The notes beneath the pieces are model-generated. The model ran no database searches and had not been told where the DNA came from. It saw nothing but the letters and a program-made list of their open reading frames with translations. From contig NC_044916.1 in the NCBI RefSeq assembly GCF_003576645.1, positions 31,945,691-32,009,690 on the forward strand: DNA of 64,000 nt, written 5' to 3'. Each line of letters starts with the position of its first letter. Position 1 is the stretch's first letter. Of the stretch, positions 44,601 to 56,800 are shown piece by piece. This DNA comes from Ipomoea triloba (Eukaryota > Streptophyta > Magnoliopsida > Solanales > Convolvulaceae). Both the position numbers and the translations under genes were made by a program.

Positions 44601-47086
44601 TGAACAAGCGTAGTGAACAAGAGCATGAAAAGGCTGCAGAGTGCTATACATTGGCACGATGTTATGAGACTGCCGCAAAGATATATGCAAGGCAAAATTG
44701 TTTCTCAGAGTGTTTGTCTGTTTGCAGCAAGGGACGACACCTTTATGATATGGGATTGGAATATGTAGAATACTGGAAACAACATGCTCAAGAAAGAAGA
44801 AAGGAAATAGATGGAATTGAGCAGAAATTTCTTGAAAGTTGTGCATCTGATTTCTTTAAGTGTAATGATAAGAAATCAATGATGAAGTTTGTGAAAGCTT
44901 TTAAGACGTTGGACCATATGCGTATGTTCTTGAAGCCTCGGGATTGTTTGGATGAATTGTTATGGTTAGAGGAAGAGTCCGGGAATTATGCTGAAGCTGC
45001 AGAGCTTGCACATCTGAAAGGAGATCTCCAACGAGAGGCGGATCTTTTAGGTAAAGCTGGAAATTTTAGCAAGGCATCCTCACGAATCCTTTGGTATGCG
45101 CTTGTCAACTCTTTGTGGGTGCGTGGATGCTGGGCAGCCTGGCCCCTGAAGTCATTTGAATCTAAGCATGAACTCTTGAAGAAGGCCATTTCGTTTGCAA
45201 GTAATGAATCTGACGCTTTCTATGAATCTGTTTGTACAGAGGCAAAGATCTTGTCACATAATCCAAGTAGTTTGTGTGAATTGAGACGTGCTCTAAGTGC
45301 TACGCATAAATGTGGGAGTCTCAGAGGTGAAATTTTGTGTCTAAGAAAAATTATAGATGTTCATACTCAAATTGATGTCACAAAGTACTCATGGGAAGAG
45401 AAGTTTCCAGTTGACCTGAAGTACCCAGATGACACATTGTTCTGTGACCAACTCTCTGTTGGAACCCTCTGTCATTTTTGGAATCTATGGAGGAGAAATA
45501 TATTAGACGTTTTTGAGTCACTAAAGTGTCTTGAGGTACAGCGGGATTTTGGTAAATATAAAGGCTATGGGGAGTTCTGCTTGAACTGTTTTGGTGTGCG
45601 GCGACAGTTTACTGATATGAAAGTGACCTATCTTCTGTCAAATCCTGATGCTGAATGGGTTAAAGAGGTTCATCAAAGTTTCTTGAGGAAGAGTAAAAAT
45701 ATGGTCTCAGTTGATGTTAGACATTTCATAATTGCTGCCCGGAATTACTGGCAGAATGAAGTGTTCTCTGTAGGCCTTAAGGTTCTTGAAACCCTTGAAT
45801 CACTTTATGGCTTTTCCACGAAGTTATTGTCTCAGTTTAGCCAAAGCATTTTTCTGGTAAATATATATGTCATTGCCAAGGACCTGCACTGCCAGAAGTA
45901 TGATGCGAAACTGCGAAAGTTCTTCCAACTTTCTTCAATGCATTACTTTGTAAAAGTTTTTCCTCTTGATTACCAGGAGGCCTTGGAGGAAAACATAATT
46001 TCTTTGAGAGGAACAGAGGTCTCCCGAAGCTTACTTGAGGAATTTATTGTTAATGATTTGAGTGGAAAGGGAAAACTTACACTTGGGCAGATTGGACGGT
46101 TGATGATGATATGGCTTGGGTCTGCTGAACCGTCAGATGAACTGTGCCATAAAATTTTTGAAAGAATAAGAGATGGTTCAAATTGTAAAGCTTTCATTAA
46201 CATTTTGAGGAGTGTCAGGGAGCCTTTAAATCAATCGACCTCAGCTGATTCTCAGGAAGCTTCATCTGTAGATCCATATAATCTTTTGGTTTGCAGATTC
46301 CATGAAGCTTTGAATGAAACTTATCAAATCAATTGGCAGAACTTTGAAGACTACATATCTCCTCATTGCTTCGTATATCTTGTTGAACGTTTCCTGATCT
46401 TGTCATTCTGCCCAAGTGGTTTCTTTTACACAACAAAATCTTCTTTTCTTGAGTGGCTAATTTTTCAGAAACCAGGTGTCAGTGTGATTGCTGGTTTTCA
46501 AACAAGTTGTCCATCTAGTGAAATCTTCTATAAGTCCGTCACTTCCATGGTGCATTGGCTCCTCTTCCACAATCTCGAGGCTCATTGGATTGCGAACTCT
46601 AAAATTCAATCCAGTAACTATCATAAGTTGCTGGTTTTGAGATTGGTGGTCATCCTTTGCTTACTGTGCATGAATTCGTCGTCTCAGGAACCTTGGATTG
46701 CTCTCTTTGATGCTCTGAAGACTCCATATATTTCTTCTGAGCTACCGAGAGAATTCAATGCAGTGTTCAGACGTGGAGGGAAGCACACTGCATTCGTAGA
46801 TAGAGTAAAAATTGCTGAAGCTCTGAGAGTTCTCGGAAATCCTGCTTTGCTCGTGAACTTGAAAGAAAATACTCCTACCTCTGTGTGTCCCAACACCTTT
46901 TATTTAGGCATACACCCAAATTCTTGCAGAGCGGACATCATGGAAATGCTGTTCCCAAGGAAAAGTGTTACTTCTCCAGTCCAAAAATCCATGAAGAACT
47001 CATGTTGTTTGCTTCCCCTGATTGCTGACCTTGACATAGAGACTTCAGTGTTGCCATCTCCAGACGATGCTTCCGCACAAAATTAG
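35694..47086 (+). CDS. Helicase copy A: fused SF1B (UPF1/SEN1-like) and SF1A (UvrD/TRANK1-like) protein, 12 exons, 2,609 aa
   Basis: Probable ATP-driven nucleic acid helicase or translocase carrying two helicase modules; the biological role is not known to me. Exons: 35694-35807, 36281-36823, 37049-38227, 38323-38650, 38894-39146, 39240-39456, 40080-40432, 40569-41126, 41946-43140, 43608-43961, 44147-44384 and 44589-47086. Module 1: Walker A GPPGTGKT (276-283), DEAAQ (574-578), [15 protein letters not shown] (640-645), [18 protein letters not shown]. Module 2: Walker A GRSGTGKT (1093-1100), DEVQD (1391-1395), [13 protein letters not shown] (about 1470), [21 protein letters not shown]. From about 1700, helical TPR-like repeats ([18 protein letters not shown]). 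Plants annotate such proteins as TPR and ankyrin repeat-containing protein 1-like. The intron after 43140 uses a GC donor. The stop is TAG, followed by 39 more open codons. All motifs are intact, so the gene is probably functional. Confidence 0.93.
43141..43607 (+). other. GC-AG intron in helicase copy A
   Basis: Exon 9 ends GAGTTCCAG and the intron starts GCAAGT, ending TTGTAG. Splicing here joins GLEFQ to DVMLYNF, the helicase motif V context. No GT donor keeps the frame nearby. Copy C has the same arrangement (62353-62656, GCGAGT). Confidence 0.85.
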
Positions 47087-48094
47087 GCCCAGAAGGATGA
47101 TGAACTGAAAAGCTCCCTCTTGCAAATGAAAAGGCACGTTTTGGAAGAAGAATCAGTTTCCTCGGGGACTGGAGAGGCCGATGAAGGGAATTTTAAATAT
47201 TGATTATCATCTTTGTTTGATTTCTGCCCAGGGAATATGTTTAGGGTGTACGTGTTTGAGATTGTTTAGTGCTTTCAGATTTTTGTTTTGATTGTTTGTT
47301 CTTATTGGTGCTTTGGATCTTATTATAGTAAGATTAATTGTCTTGATTTTATTTCAATTATAAGGTCAGACGTAACTAAACAACAATATTGCTAATTATT
47401 CTAAGTCTAGTTTACTACTAAACATGCAAAATATTTTTACCAAACTCCATTTCAATTACAAATTACTAAGTATTTGATTCTTATTTTGATTTTGATTCAT
47501 ATGTTCGAACCGAACGCACTCTTAATTTTCAATTTCTTTCTGGAACGTGAATTTCCTTCTATGGGAGGTCAAATCTTTCAGAATAAGTATCACAGATAAC
47601 TGGTCAGATTAGTAAAACTAGCATAACAATATCTTCAACATAAGAAGCCAAACAAGTATAGATTTAAAAATATATACAATGCAGATAACCTTTGACCAGA
47701 TCATATCCACAAGTAACAGGGTGGACTGGAATGCATATTCTAATGGCTCAAAAAATAACAACAATTTAGAGGTACACTGACTTGAATAGACATGGAACAT
47801 GGTGAGGGAAAAAAAAAAGAAGAAGCTCAATAGTTAAAAACAGAACTGATTTTTTCCATATCTCACTAATAGGTTAAAAAAAATACCCATAAAACTTGTT
47901 GATGATTTAAGACATACATGACTTGTTTGGTAAATGACTAATCCGTTAAAATGTCAAAATCTCAAATTAAATGTTTGGTAAAATGGTTGTTTGGAATAAC
48001 GGTTTACTCCAAATCGTCATTTTTACAAACGCGGCTAAGAACAACATTTGCCCTTTGGCATTTTGTGGGAAAACATTTTCCTTTCCCAAAGGGC
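47087..48094 (+). other. Copy A 3' region: 39-codon open extension, then no gene
   Basis: Directly after the TAG, the same frame stays open for 39 codons (start AQKDDELKSSLLQMKRHVLE, end EADEGNFKY) before TGA at 47201-47203. The composition is protein-like. Beyond that is 3' flank and AT-rich sequence without genes. Confidence 0.5.
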
Positions 48095-48720
<626 letters not shown>

Positions 48721-49624
48721 GAAAAGAACACCATTCAAAAAAATAATATTGGTGTGTGCTGCATGCACTAGTGCTACCTAACGGGAATGTGCAGTGCACG
48801 TGCCCTTTGGGAGCGTGCAACATACGTGTCCGTTGGGAGCGTTAGGTAGTTGTCAATTGATGACCACCTTATTATTTTTTTTTACCCAATTTTTTAGGTA
48901 AGTGTATTGATTTGGAGGAGAAATAAGAAAGAATAAGAAAGTTCAATTGCAATAACTTTAGCTGACACATTTTCCTAGGGAGGAGAAAAAAAAGCCGTGT
49001 ACCAAACAGAACTTATAGCTTATTAGTAGTCTAAAATAAGCTATAAACTCCTAAATAAACATTGCCAAACAGAGCCGACAATAGTAATACTTTATTAGCT
49101 TAGGGTATACGTATAGCGTTTTTTCTTATAATGTTTTATAGAGAAATTCTACTATGAAATGAACTACAATGCTGTGTATTTTGTAAGATTGTACTTTTTA
49201 AGTTGTTATAGATTCAGTGGGAGCGATTAACTCGTTGGGCTTCAGTATAATGAGAAAGTATATATGAACAGATATTACATGTGATATGGTCAATAGTACT
49301 AAAAAAAAAAGTAGTTATAGATTCATTGGGGATAATATAACTTGCAAAGTACAAAATATAACTGTACAAAACACGTGACATTATAACACATAACATTGTT
49401 TTCTTCATGATTTAAAATTAGTAAGAGATAATTCATTATAATATACTCCGTAATATTGTAATGATTCATTCATGAGTAAAAAATTTGGAGAATATCATGC
49501 ATAAGTCCATAGCAAACACAGTAAAATTACTTAATTACCAAGTACGTAGTATTTTTTATAGATTTTAACAAAACTTAAGAAATGCCATTAAAAAAAACTA
49601 TATTTGGATTAACTTTTTCTACTA
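48721..49624. other. No gene seen
   Basis: AT-rich intergenic DNA. It contains a 10-bp inverted repeat (CTACCTAACG at 48774-48783 and its complement at 48840-48849) around GC-richer sequence with several CACGTG-like blocks. No coding frame is recognised. Confidence 0.4.
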
Positions 49625-50168
49625 GGGTGTGTTTGGAAACCCGGAAAATGATTTCTGGAAATCATTTTCCGGGTTTTTCGTGTTTGGGAGTGCTTGGAAA
49701 ACCCAGTCAACGGAAAATGATTTCCGTTGACTGGGGAAAATAACACCATTTTGGCGGAAAACGACTTCCGCCCAAAATGAGCGGAAGTCATTTTCCGCCC
49801 CTTGCTTCCGTGCTAGGGACGGCCGGCCGTCCCTCTCTTCGTGCTAAGGACAGCTGGCCGTCCCTCCCTTCATTTCGGCGGACTGGTTTCCGGGCAGAGC
49901 AGATCTGCTCTGGTTTCTGCCGGCGGAAACCAGAGGGAAGTTCGTTTTTTTTTTCTTTTCTTTTTATATAAATATTATTATTTTATATCTTTTTGTATTT
50001 TAAATACAATAAAAAAAATTATATAATTATATTCTATTCATTTTCTGGAAAATAAACCAAACACACCAGAACAGTTTTCCAAGATGCAACCAAACACAGA
50101 AAATCAAACAGTTTTCCGGAAAATGACTCATTTTCCAAAAATCATTTTCCTGTTTTCCAAACACACCC
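49625..50168. mobile_element. Hairpin-rich Tourist-like MITE, 544 bp
   Basis: Terminal inverted repeats GGGTGTGTTTGGAAA at the left and TTTCCAAACACACCC at the right. Flanks are CTA on the left and TAA on the right, an imperfect 3-bp duplication (or a 2-bp TA). The left half is a chain of strong inverted repeats; the right half is AT-rich, then a series of TTTTCC/GGAAAA motifs. No ORF. A decayed relative is at 19093-19400. Confidence 0.8.
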
Positions 50169-50540
50169 TAAAAGTTTTTACCCAATAGCTCATGATAAGT
50201 TTCTCAAGTTGAATGTTAATAAATTGGTAAAAAATTTGGTCAACATAACATTCAAAGTAAGTATTACACCATTGAAGGACATGCTTCTTAACACTTAAAA
50301 ATTTAAATTTATAGCTGAATTATACCTTTATTATTTATACTTGGTATAGTATAATAAAAAAATGCAGTAAGGAACTGAAGATTACCTTAGTGCGAAGAAA
50401 TACATTATTCATTATTCATAATTAAAGTTGAAAGGAAAGATATTCAAAAGAAAAAGTTGTACTTTCGTCCGGTGACAGGCTGATAGAGTGATAGCAATAG
50501 AAAACTGTAGCAGACTTGCAGTGCACCCAAACCAAAAAAA
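50169..50540. other. No gene seen
   Basis: AT-rich spacer between the MITE and the duplicated helicase promoter. I see no features. Confidence 0.4.
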
Positions 50541-51067
50541 AAAAGAAAAAAAGAAAAAAAAAGTCTTCTTGCGTCAATGAGCATTCTGCTTTCGCTTTCA
50601 TTTCCATGGAATAAGTGAATGGAAAATTGTGATCGATGTTATTATGTACGTACTCGAGCTGTGTGGAGAACGGTTTTATTTCCAAGCAAGAAATAGGAAC
50701 GACTTTAATTTGTCCATTTTCAAGAATGGTCACCTTTTCACATATTCCAAATCTTCTCTCTCCTTCTCCCATTTGTTAGTCCAAGGTTTTGTTTCTTTCT
50801 CCTACATTTCTTTGATCATTATACTGAAGCTGCTGCCTCGGCTCATCTTTCTTCGTTGCAAAGAAAGCCTAAGTTGTATCTCTATGTATATGTATATATA
50901 CATACAAACTTACCCATAAAGACACCACCTTTCATGCAGGTACGGCTTTAGTTGTTGAATTTTGAAGTGAGACTAGGGAGGATTCTGGAGCATCATATCC
51001 AAAATATATTATTGCATTTTCTACTTCATTCTGTGATTCTCTGTACTCGCTGTTTTTTGGCCAAGAA
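50541..51067 (+). promoter_or_regulatory. Promoter and 5' UTR of helicase copy B
   Basis: Homologous to 35101-35693, with the same TATATATACATACAAA element (near 50894) and following leader. Copy C has only about the last 70 bp of this block (53797-53868), because sequence is missing at the single N. Confidence 0.6.
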
Positions 51068-53795
51068 ATGGAGAGGGTTTCATCTGCAAAGAGGAAAGCT
51101 TGGCCCAAAGATGACTTCACTGATATTGTGTTCTCGTGGACTCTGGAACACATTCTTAACGAGGATATGTTCAGAGAACAGGTATCTCTTCGACTTCTAA
51201 CCGATGCAAAGCGCACTTGATGCGGTGGTTATGGATGCTTATGCCCATAAACCCCTTTCTATTTCTGTTTAATGCTTTGTATTTTTCATTTGCTACTATT
51301 TTTGCCTCACAAAAAATTCGAATCAGTTTAGATTGTCAAATCTGATCGCCCGAAATGGCAATAGGCCGCTTTTGTGAGACCAAACTTGTAACACCAAATT
51401 ATCTGGCCGGGTTGTCTTTTTCAATTGCTACTATAGTTACTATTATGAGTGTATAGTATGACTGCATTCATTCCTTCACTGTATTACCATTGAATATTTG
51501 GATACTCATATTCATCGCGAACTTGTTTTTTTCTTTCAAAAAGGTGGAGAAGATTCCAGACACATTCACTTCAGCGGAGCATTATCTAGGCTCTTTCTTC
51601 TATCCTTTATTGGAGGAAACACGTGCTGAGCTTGCAGCATCTATGGAAGTAATGGACAAAGCGCCGTATGCTGAAGTGATCGCCATTGATGGGGTGAAGA
51701 AACATGGGGAACCTCTATTTAATGTTAATGTGAACTCTTGGAAGAATAGAGTGCGTGATGACAGAGAGCCATACAAAACCTTGCCTGGAGACATTGTTGT
51801 AATCTCACATAAGAGGCCAATGGCTGTTTCTGACTTAAATCGAGCTGGGTGGAACTGGACACTTGCTTCAGTAGTTGTGATCACGGATGATGAGGAGGAT
51901 GATGCCAATTTCACTAATTTCAAAGTGAAAATGCCGATTGATCTCACTGCCGATCTTGAAGAATATGAAGGATTCCACATTGTGTTCTTAGAAAACGTTA
52001 CAACGCATAAAAGGATTTGGAATGCGTTGCACATGAGGAAAAACATGAAGATTATTGACATGGTTTTGTACAGGAATGGTGAGGTAAGTGGCATTGCTGC
52101 TTTGCTGATATACTCTGTTTTACTCAATTTGATTTTTTTACTTAAGCTCATTCCATTTCTTCATAAACCTTAACATTCTGGTGAGAATTATTTCACTCAA
52201 AGGTTCTGTCATTCTCAACCTACAATATTGATGCTTACTTCTTGCTTTTTGGTAGTTTTGCTTTTATTTTTAAATGATTTTGATTGATCTTTGAATAGGC
52301 TGAGGAGAAATGTTGTCTCTGCTCTCCGCATTCTGATAATATTGGTTCCACTGGAAGCATTGGAACTAGCATGTTCTCCAAACTGAATGAATCACAAGCT
52401 AATGCAGTACTGACTTGCCTTGAAAGGGTGAAATGTGACCAAATATCGCATGTTGATCTCATATGGGGTCCTCCTGGTACTGGAAAGACGAGCACTATTA
52501 GCATACTGCTTTTTATGCTCTTGAAAAAGAAATGCAGAACACTTGTTTGTGCACCTACAAATGTGGCAATAACACAGGTGGCCTCTCGAGTGGTTAAGTT
52601 GGTATATGAGTCTTTTAAAGATGAACCTTTGAAGGAAAATTTGTTATGTCCAGTTGGTGATGTGCTCCTATTTGGAAACAAGGATAGATTAAAGCTGGGT
52701 GTAGGCACTGAGGAGATATTTCTAGACTATCGTGCGGACAAGCTTAATGAGTGTTTGGGCCTGAAGGGTTGGAGACACTGTATTCTTTCAACAATTCATT
52801 TTCTTGAGGATTGTGTTTCTGATTATGAAATCTATGTGGACAATGAATTGATAAAAATGAGAGAGTTGAGGGACAAAGGTAAAACATTGGAAGAAAGTGC
52901 ACACCCTAAAACCTTTGCCGAGTTTATTAAATCGTGCTCTGAAGGTACAGTATCTCCCCTCAGAAGGTGCATGCTTATACTGTGTACGCATTTACCCAGG
53001 CATTTCATTCAAGAAAAAAATTTCCAAGCTATCATTTCCCTGATATGCCTACTGGATTCTCTAAATGGAATGTTATTTCAGGAGGATATGGGATCTGAAG
53101 AATTGAACAGTGTTTTTTCACAACCAGTAATCTCTGATGTTTCCCCTGAGTCATTTGCAGATACATCTTCCTTGGTATGCTTGAGAAGCCAGTGCCTCTC
53201 TTTGCTGAAAACTCTTCTACATTCTTTAGGAGAACTTGATCTTCCATATGCATCAAATAAATACTTGATAAGGGATTTGTGTTTAAAGACATCGACCTTG
53301 GTTTTCTGCACTACTTCTAGTTCATATAAGATACACTCAATCGAGATGGAGCCATTCAACGTACTGGTCATTGATGAAGCTGCCCAGTTGAGGGAATGTG
53401 AATCAGTAATTCCACTTAATCTTCCTGGTCTGAAGCATGCAATTCTTGTAGGCGATGAATGCCAATTACCGGCAACCGTTCACAGCAAAGTGAGTATTCC
53501 ATTCTTTTAAGTTATAGTACTCCCTATCTGGCATCTGATTACTGACAGCTTTGTTGACATGATGAAAATGGAAAATTGCTATAGGTGTCTGATGAAGCTG
53601 GTTTTGGAAGAAGCTTGTTTGAAAGATTAAGTTCATTGGGTCATTCAAAACTCATGCTTAATGTGCAATACCGTATGCATCCAGCAATCAGTTGTTTCCC
53701 AAATGTGAGTTTCTATCATGGTCAAGTCCAAGATGCTGAAAATGTGAGAGGCAAAACCTATGAGAGAAAGTATCTTCAGGGAAGAATGTATGGTC
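51068..53795 (+). CDS. Helicase copy B, 5' part only (exons 1-4), broken at an undetermined base
   Basis: Same family as copy A. Exons: 51068-51181, 51544-52083, 52299-53489, and 53585-53795 (cut). The encoded part covers the N-terminal region and most of the SF1B module, with [23 protein letters not shown] and QYRMHP all intact. Inside exon 4, after a Gly-Arg-Met-Tyr-Gly stretch, comes a single N (53796) and then sequence belonging upstream of copy C's ATG. The remaining eight exons and copy C's promoter are absent. Exon 1-2 sequence is clearly distinct from A and C; intron 3 and exon 4 look identical to copy C. Either a real deletion fusing two genes or, more likely, an assembly join. It should not be scored as a pseudogene on this evidence. 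Confidence 0.85.
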
Positions 53796-53796
53796 N
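53796..53796. other. Single undetermined base at the copy B / copy C junction
   Basis: One N separates exon 4 of copy B from the 5' leader of copy C (GTGATCTGAAGCAAAATATC resembles the leader of copy A near 35616). It marks an uncertain join. Confidence 1.
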
Positions 53797-53868
53797 TGTG
53801 ATCTGAAGCAAAATATCTTGCATTCAATTCTCTACTTCATTCCGTTATTCTCTGTACTCAGCGAAGAA

Positions 53869-56800
53869 ATGGAGAGGGTTTCCTCTTCTTGGCCCAAAGG
53901 TGACTTCACTGATATTGTGTTTTCATGGACTCTGGAACAAATTTTTAACGACAATCTGTACAAAGACCAGGTATCAATTGCTACTCTCTTTTCAAACCGA
54001 ATATGGATCTCCTTTCAATTGCTACTATTGTTGCTAGTATGAGTGTATGACTGCATTCATTCTTGCACTGTAGTGTTACCATTGAATATTTGGATGCTCG
54101 TATTCATCGCGGACTTGTTTTTTCTTTTGCTCTTCATAGGTCGAGAAGATTCCAGAAACATTCACTTCAGCGGAGCATTATCTAGGTTCTTTCTTATATC
54201 CTTTATTGGAGGAAACACGTGCTGAGCTTGCAGCTTCTATGGAAGTAATGGACAAAGCACCGTATGCTGAAGTGATCGCCCTTGATGGAGCGAAGAGACA
54301 CGGGGAGCCTCTGTATAATGTTAATGTGGACGTTTGGAAAAATAGAGTGCGTGATGAAAGAGAGCCATACAGAACATTGCCTGGAGATATTGTTGTAATC
54401 GCTGATAATAGACCGGTGAGTGCTTCTGATTTGAATCGAGCTGGGTGGAACTGGACACTTGCTTCAGTAGTTAGTATCGTGGATGATGAGGATGATGATG
54501 CCAATATCTCTACAAATTTTGAAGTGAAAATGCCGACTGATCTCACTGCCAATCTTGAAAAATATGAAGGATTCCACATTGTGTTCTTAGAAAACATCAC
54601 AACACATAAAAGGATTTGGAATGCATTGCAAAAGAGGAAAAACATGAAGATTATTGACACAGTTTTGGACGCATATGGTGAGGTATGTGGTGTTGTTGGT
54701 TTACTGATATACTCTGTGTTACTCACTTTGATTTTTACTTCAGCTCATTCCATTTATAAAGTATGTCTTCATAAACCTTTTCATTCTGGTGATATTTGTT
54801 GCACTCAAGGTTCTATCATTCTCAACCTACAATATTGATGCTTAATTCTTGCTTTTTGGTTTTTTAAATGATTTCGATTGATCTTTGAATAGGCTGAGGA
54901 GAAATGTTGTCTCTGCTCTCCACATGCTGATAATATTGGTTCCACTGAAAGCATTGGAACTAGCATGTTCTCCAAACTGAATGAATCACAAGCTAATGCA
55001 GTACTGACTTGCCTTGAAAGGGTGAAATGTGACCAAATATCGCATGTTGATCTCATATGGGGTCCTCCTGGTACTGGAAAGACAAGTACTATTAGCATAC
55101 TGCTTTTTATGCTCTTGAAAAAGAACTACAGAACACTTGTTTGTGCACCTACAAATGTGGCAATAACACAGGTGGCCTCTCGTGTGGTTAAGTTGGTATA
55201 TGAGTCTTTTAAAGATGAACCTTTGAAGGAAAATTTGTTATGTCCAGTGGGTGATGTGCTCTTATTTGGAAACAAGGATAGATTAAAGCTGGGTGTAGGC
55301 ACTGAGGAGATATTTCTAGACTATCGTGTTGACAAGCTTTATGAGTGTTTGGGGCTGAAGGGTTGGAGAAACTGCATTCTTTCAACAATTCGTTTTCTTG
55401 AGGATTGTGTTTCTGATTATGAAATATATGTGGAAAATGAATTGATAAAAATGAGAGAGTTGAGGGACAAAGGTAAAACATTGGAAGAAAGTGCACACCC
55501 TAAATCTTTTGCCGAGTTTATTAAATCGTGCTCTGAAGGTACAGTATCTCCCCTCAAAAGGTGCATGCTTATACTGTGTTCTCATTTACCCAGGCATTTC
55601 ATTCAAGAAAGAAATTTCCAAGCTATCATTTCCCTGATATGCCTACTGGATTCCCTAAATGGAATGTTATTTCAGGAGGTTATGGGATCTGAAGAATTGA
55701 ACAGTGCTTTTTCACAACCAGTAATCTCTGATGTTTCCCCTGAGTCATTTGCAGATAAATCTTCCTTGGTATGCTTGAGAAGCCAGTGCCTCTCTTTGCT
55801 GAAAACTCTTCTACATTCTTTAGGAGAACTTGATCTTCCATATGCATCAAATAAATACTTGATAAGGGATTTGTGTTTAAAGACATCGACCTTGGTTTTC
55901 TGCACTACTTCTAGTTCATATAAGATACACTCAATCGAGATGGAGCCATTCAACGTACTGGTCATTGATGAAGCTGCCCAGTTGAGGGAATGTGAATCAG
56001 TAATTCCACTTAATCTTCCTGGTCTGAAGCATGCAATTCTTGTAGGCGATGAATGCCAATTACCGGCAACCGTTCACAGCAAAGTGAGTATTCCATTCTT
56101 TTAAGTTATAGTACTCCCTATCTGGCATCTGATTACTGACAGCTTTGTTGACATGATGAAAATGGAAAATTGCTATAGGTGTCTGATGAAGCTGGTTTTG
56201 GAAGAAGCTTGTTTGAAAGATTAAGTTCATTGGGTCATTCAAAACTCATGCTTAATGTGCAATACCGTATGCATCCAGCAATCAGTTGTTTCCCAAATGT
56301 GAGTTTCTATCATGGTCAAGTCCAAGATGCTGAAAATGTGAGAGGCAAAACCTATGAGAGAAAGTATCTTCAGGGAAGAATGTATGGTCCATATTCTTTT
56401 ATAAGTATCCCCTGTGGAAAAGAAGAATTGGATGATATTGGGCATAGCAGAAGAAATATGGTTGAAGTGGCTTTAGTAAATAAGATAGTGAAGGACTTGT
56501 ACAAATGTAAGTGTACATTTTGTTTATGGTTTTTTGCCATTAATTCTGTTATATTTTCTACTCCCCCCCTACCCTTTTCCCATTTGCTAATATATCCTCA
56601 CTGATGCTAAAATTCAGAGTGTGATTATGAGTTAATATTTGTTAGCTTGTACAAAGTAAACCTGATTGAAGTGAAATGTGTTACTTTCTTTTTTGTATTT
56701 ATTTTACGGACTTATCTTGTTATGCACATCTGGATGGCAATTTAGTTAAGTTCTCATGTAATGTTTTAACTTTTTTTTTTTTCTCCAAAACCTTATTTAC

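Noticed and set aside
44141..47086. A separate 981-residue gene starting at 44141
   Set aside because: Its start is not an ATG and it reads through intron 11; splicing and comparison with copy C show it is the 3' part of copy A.
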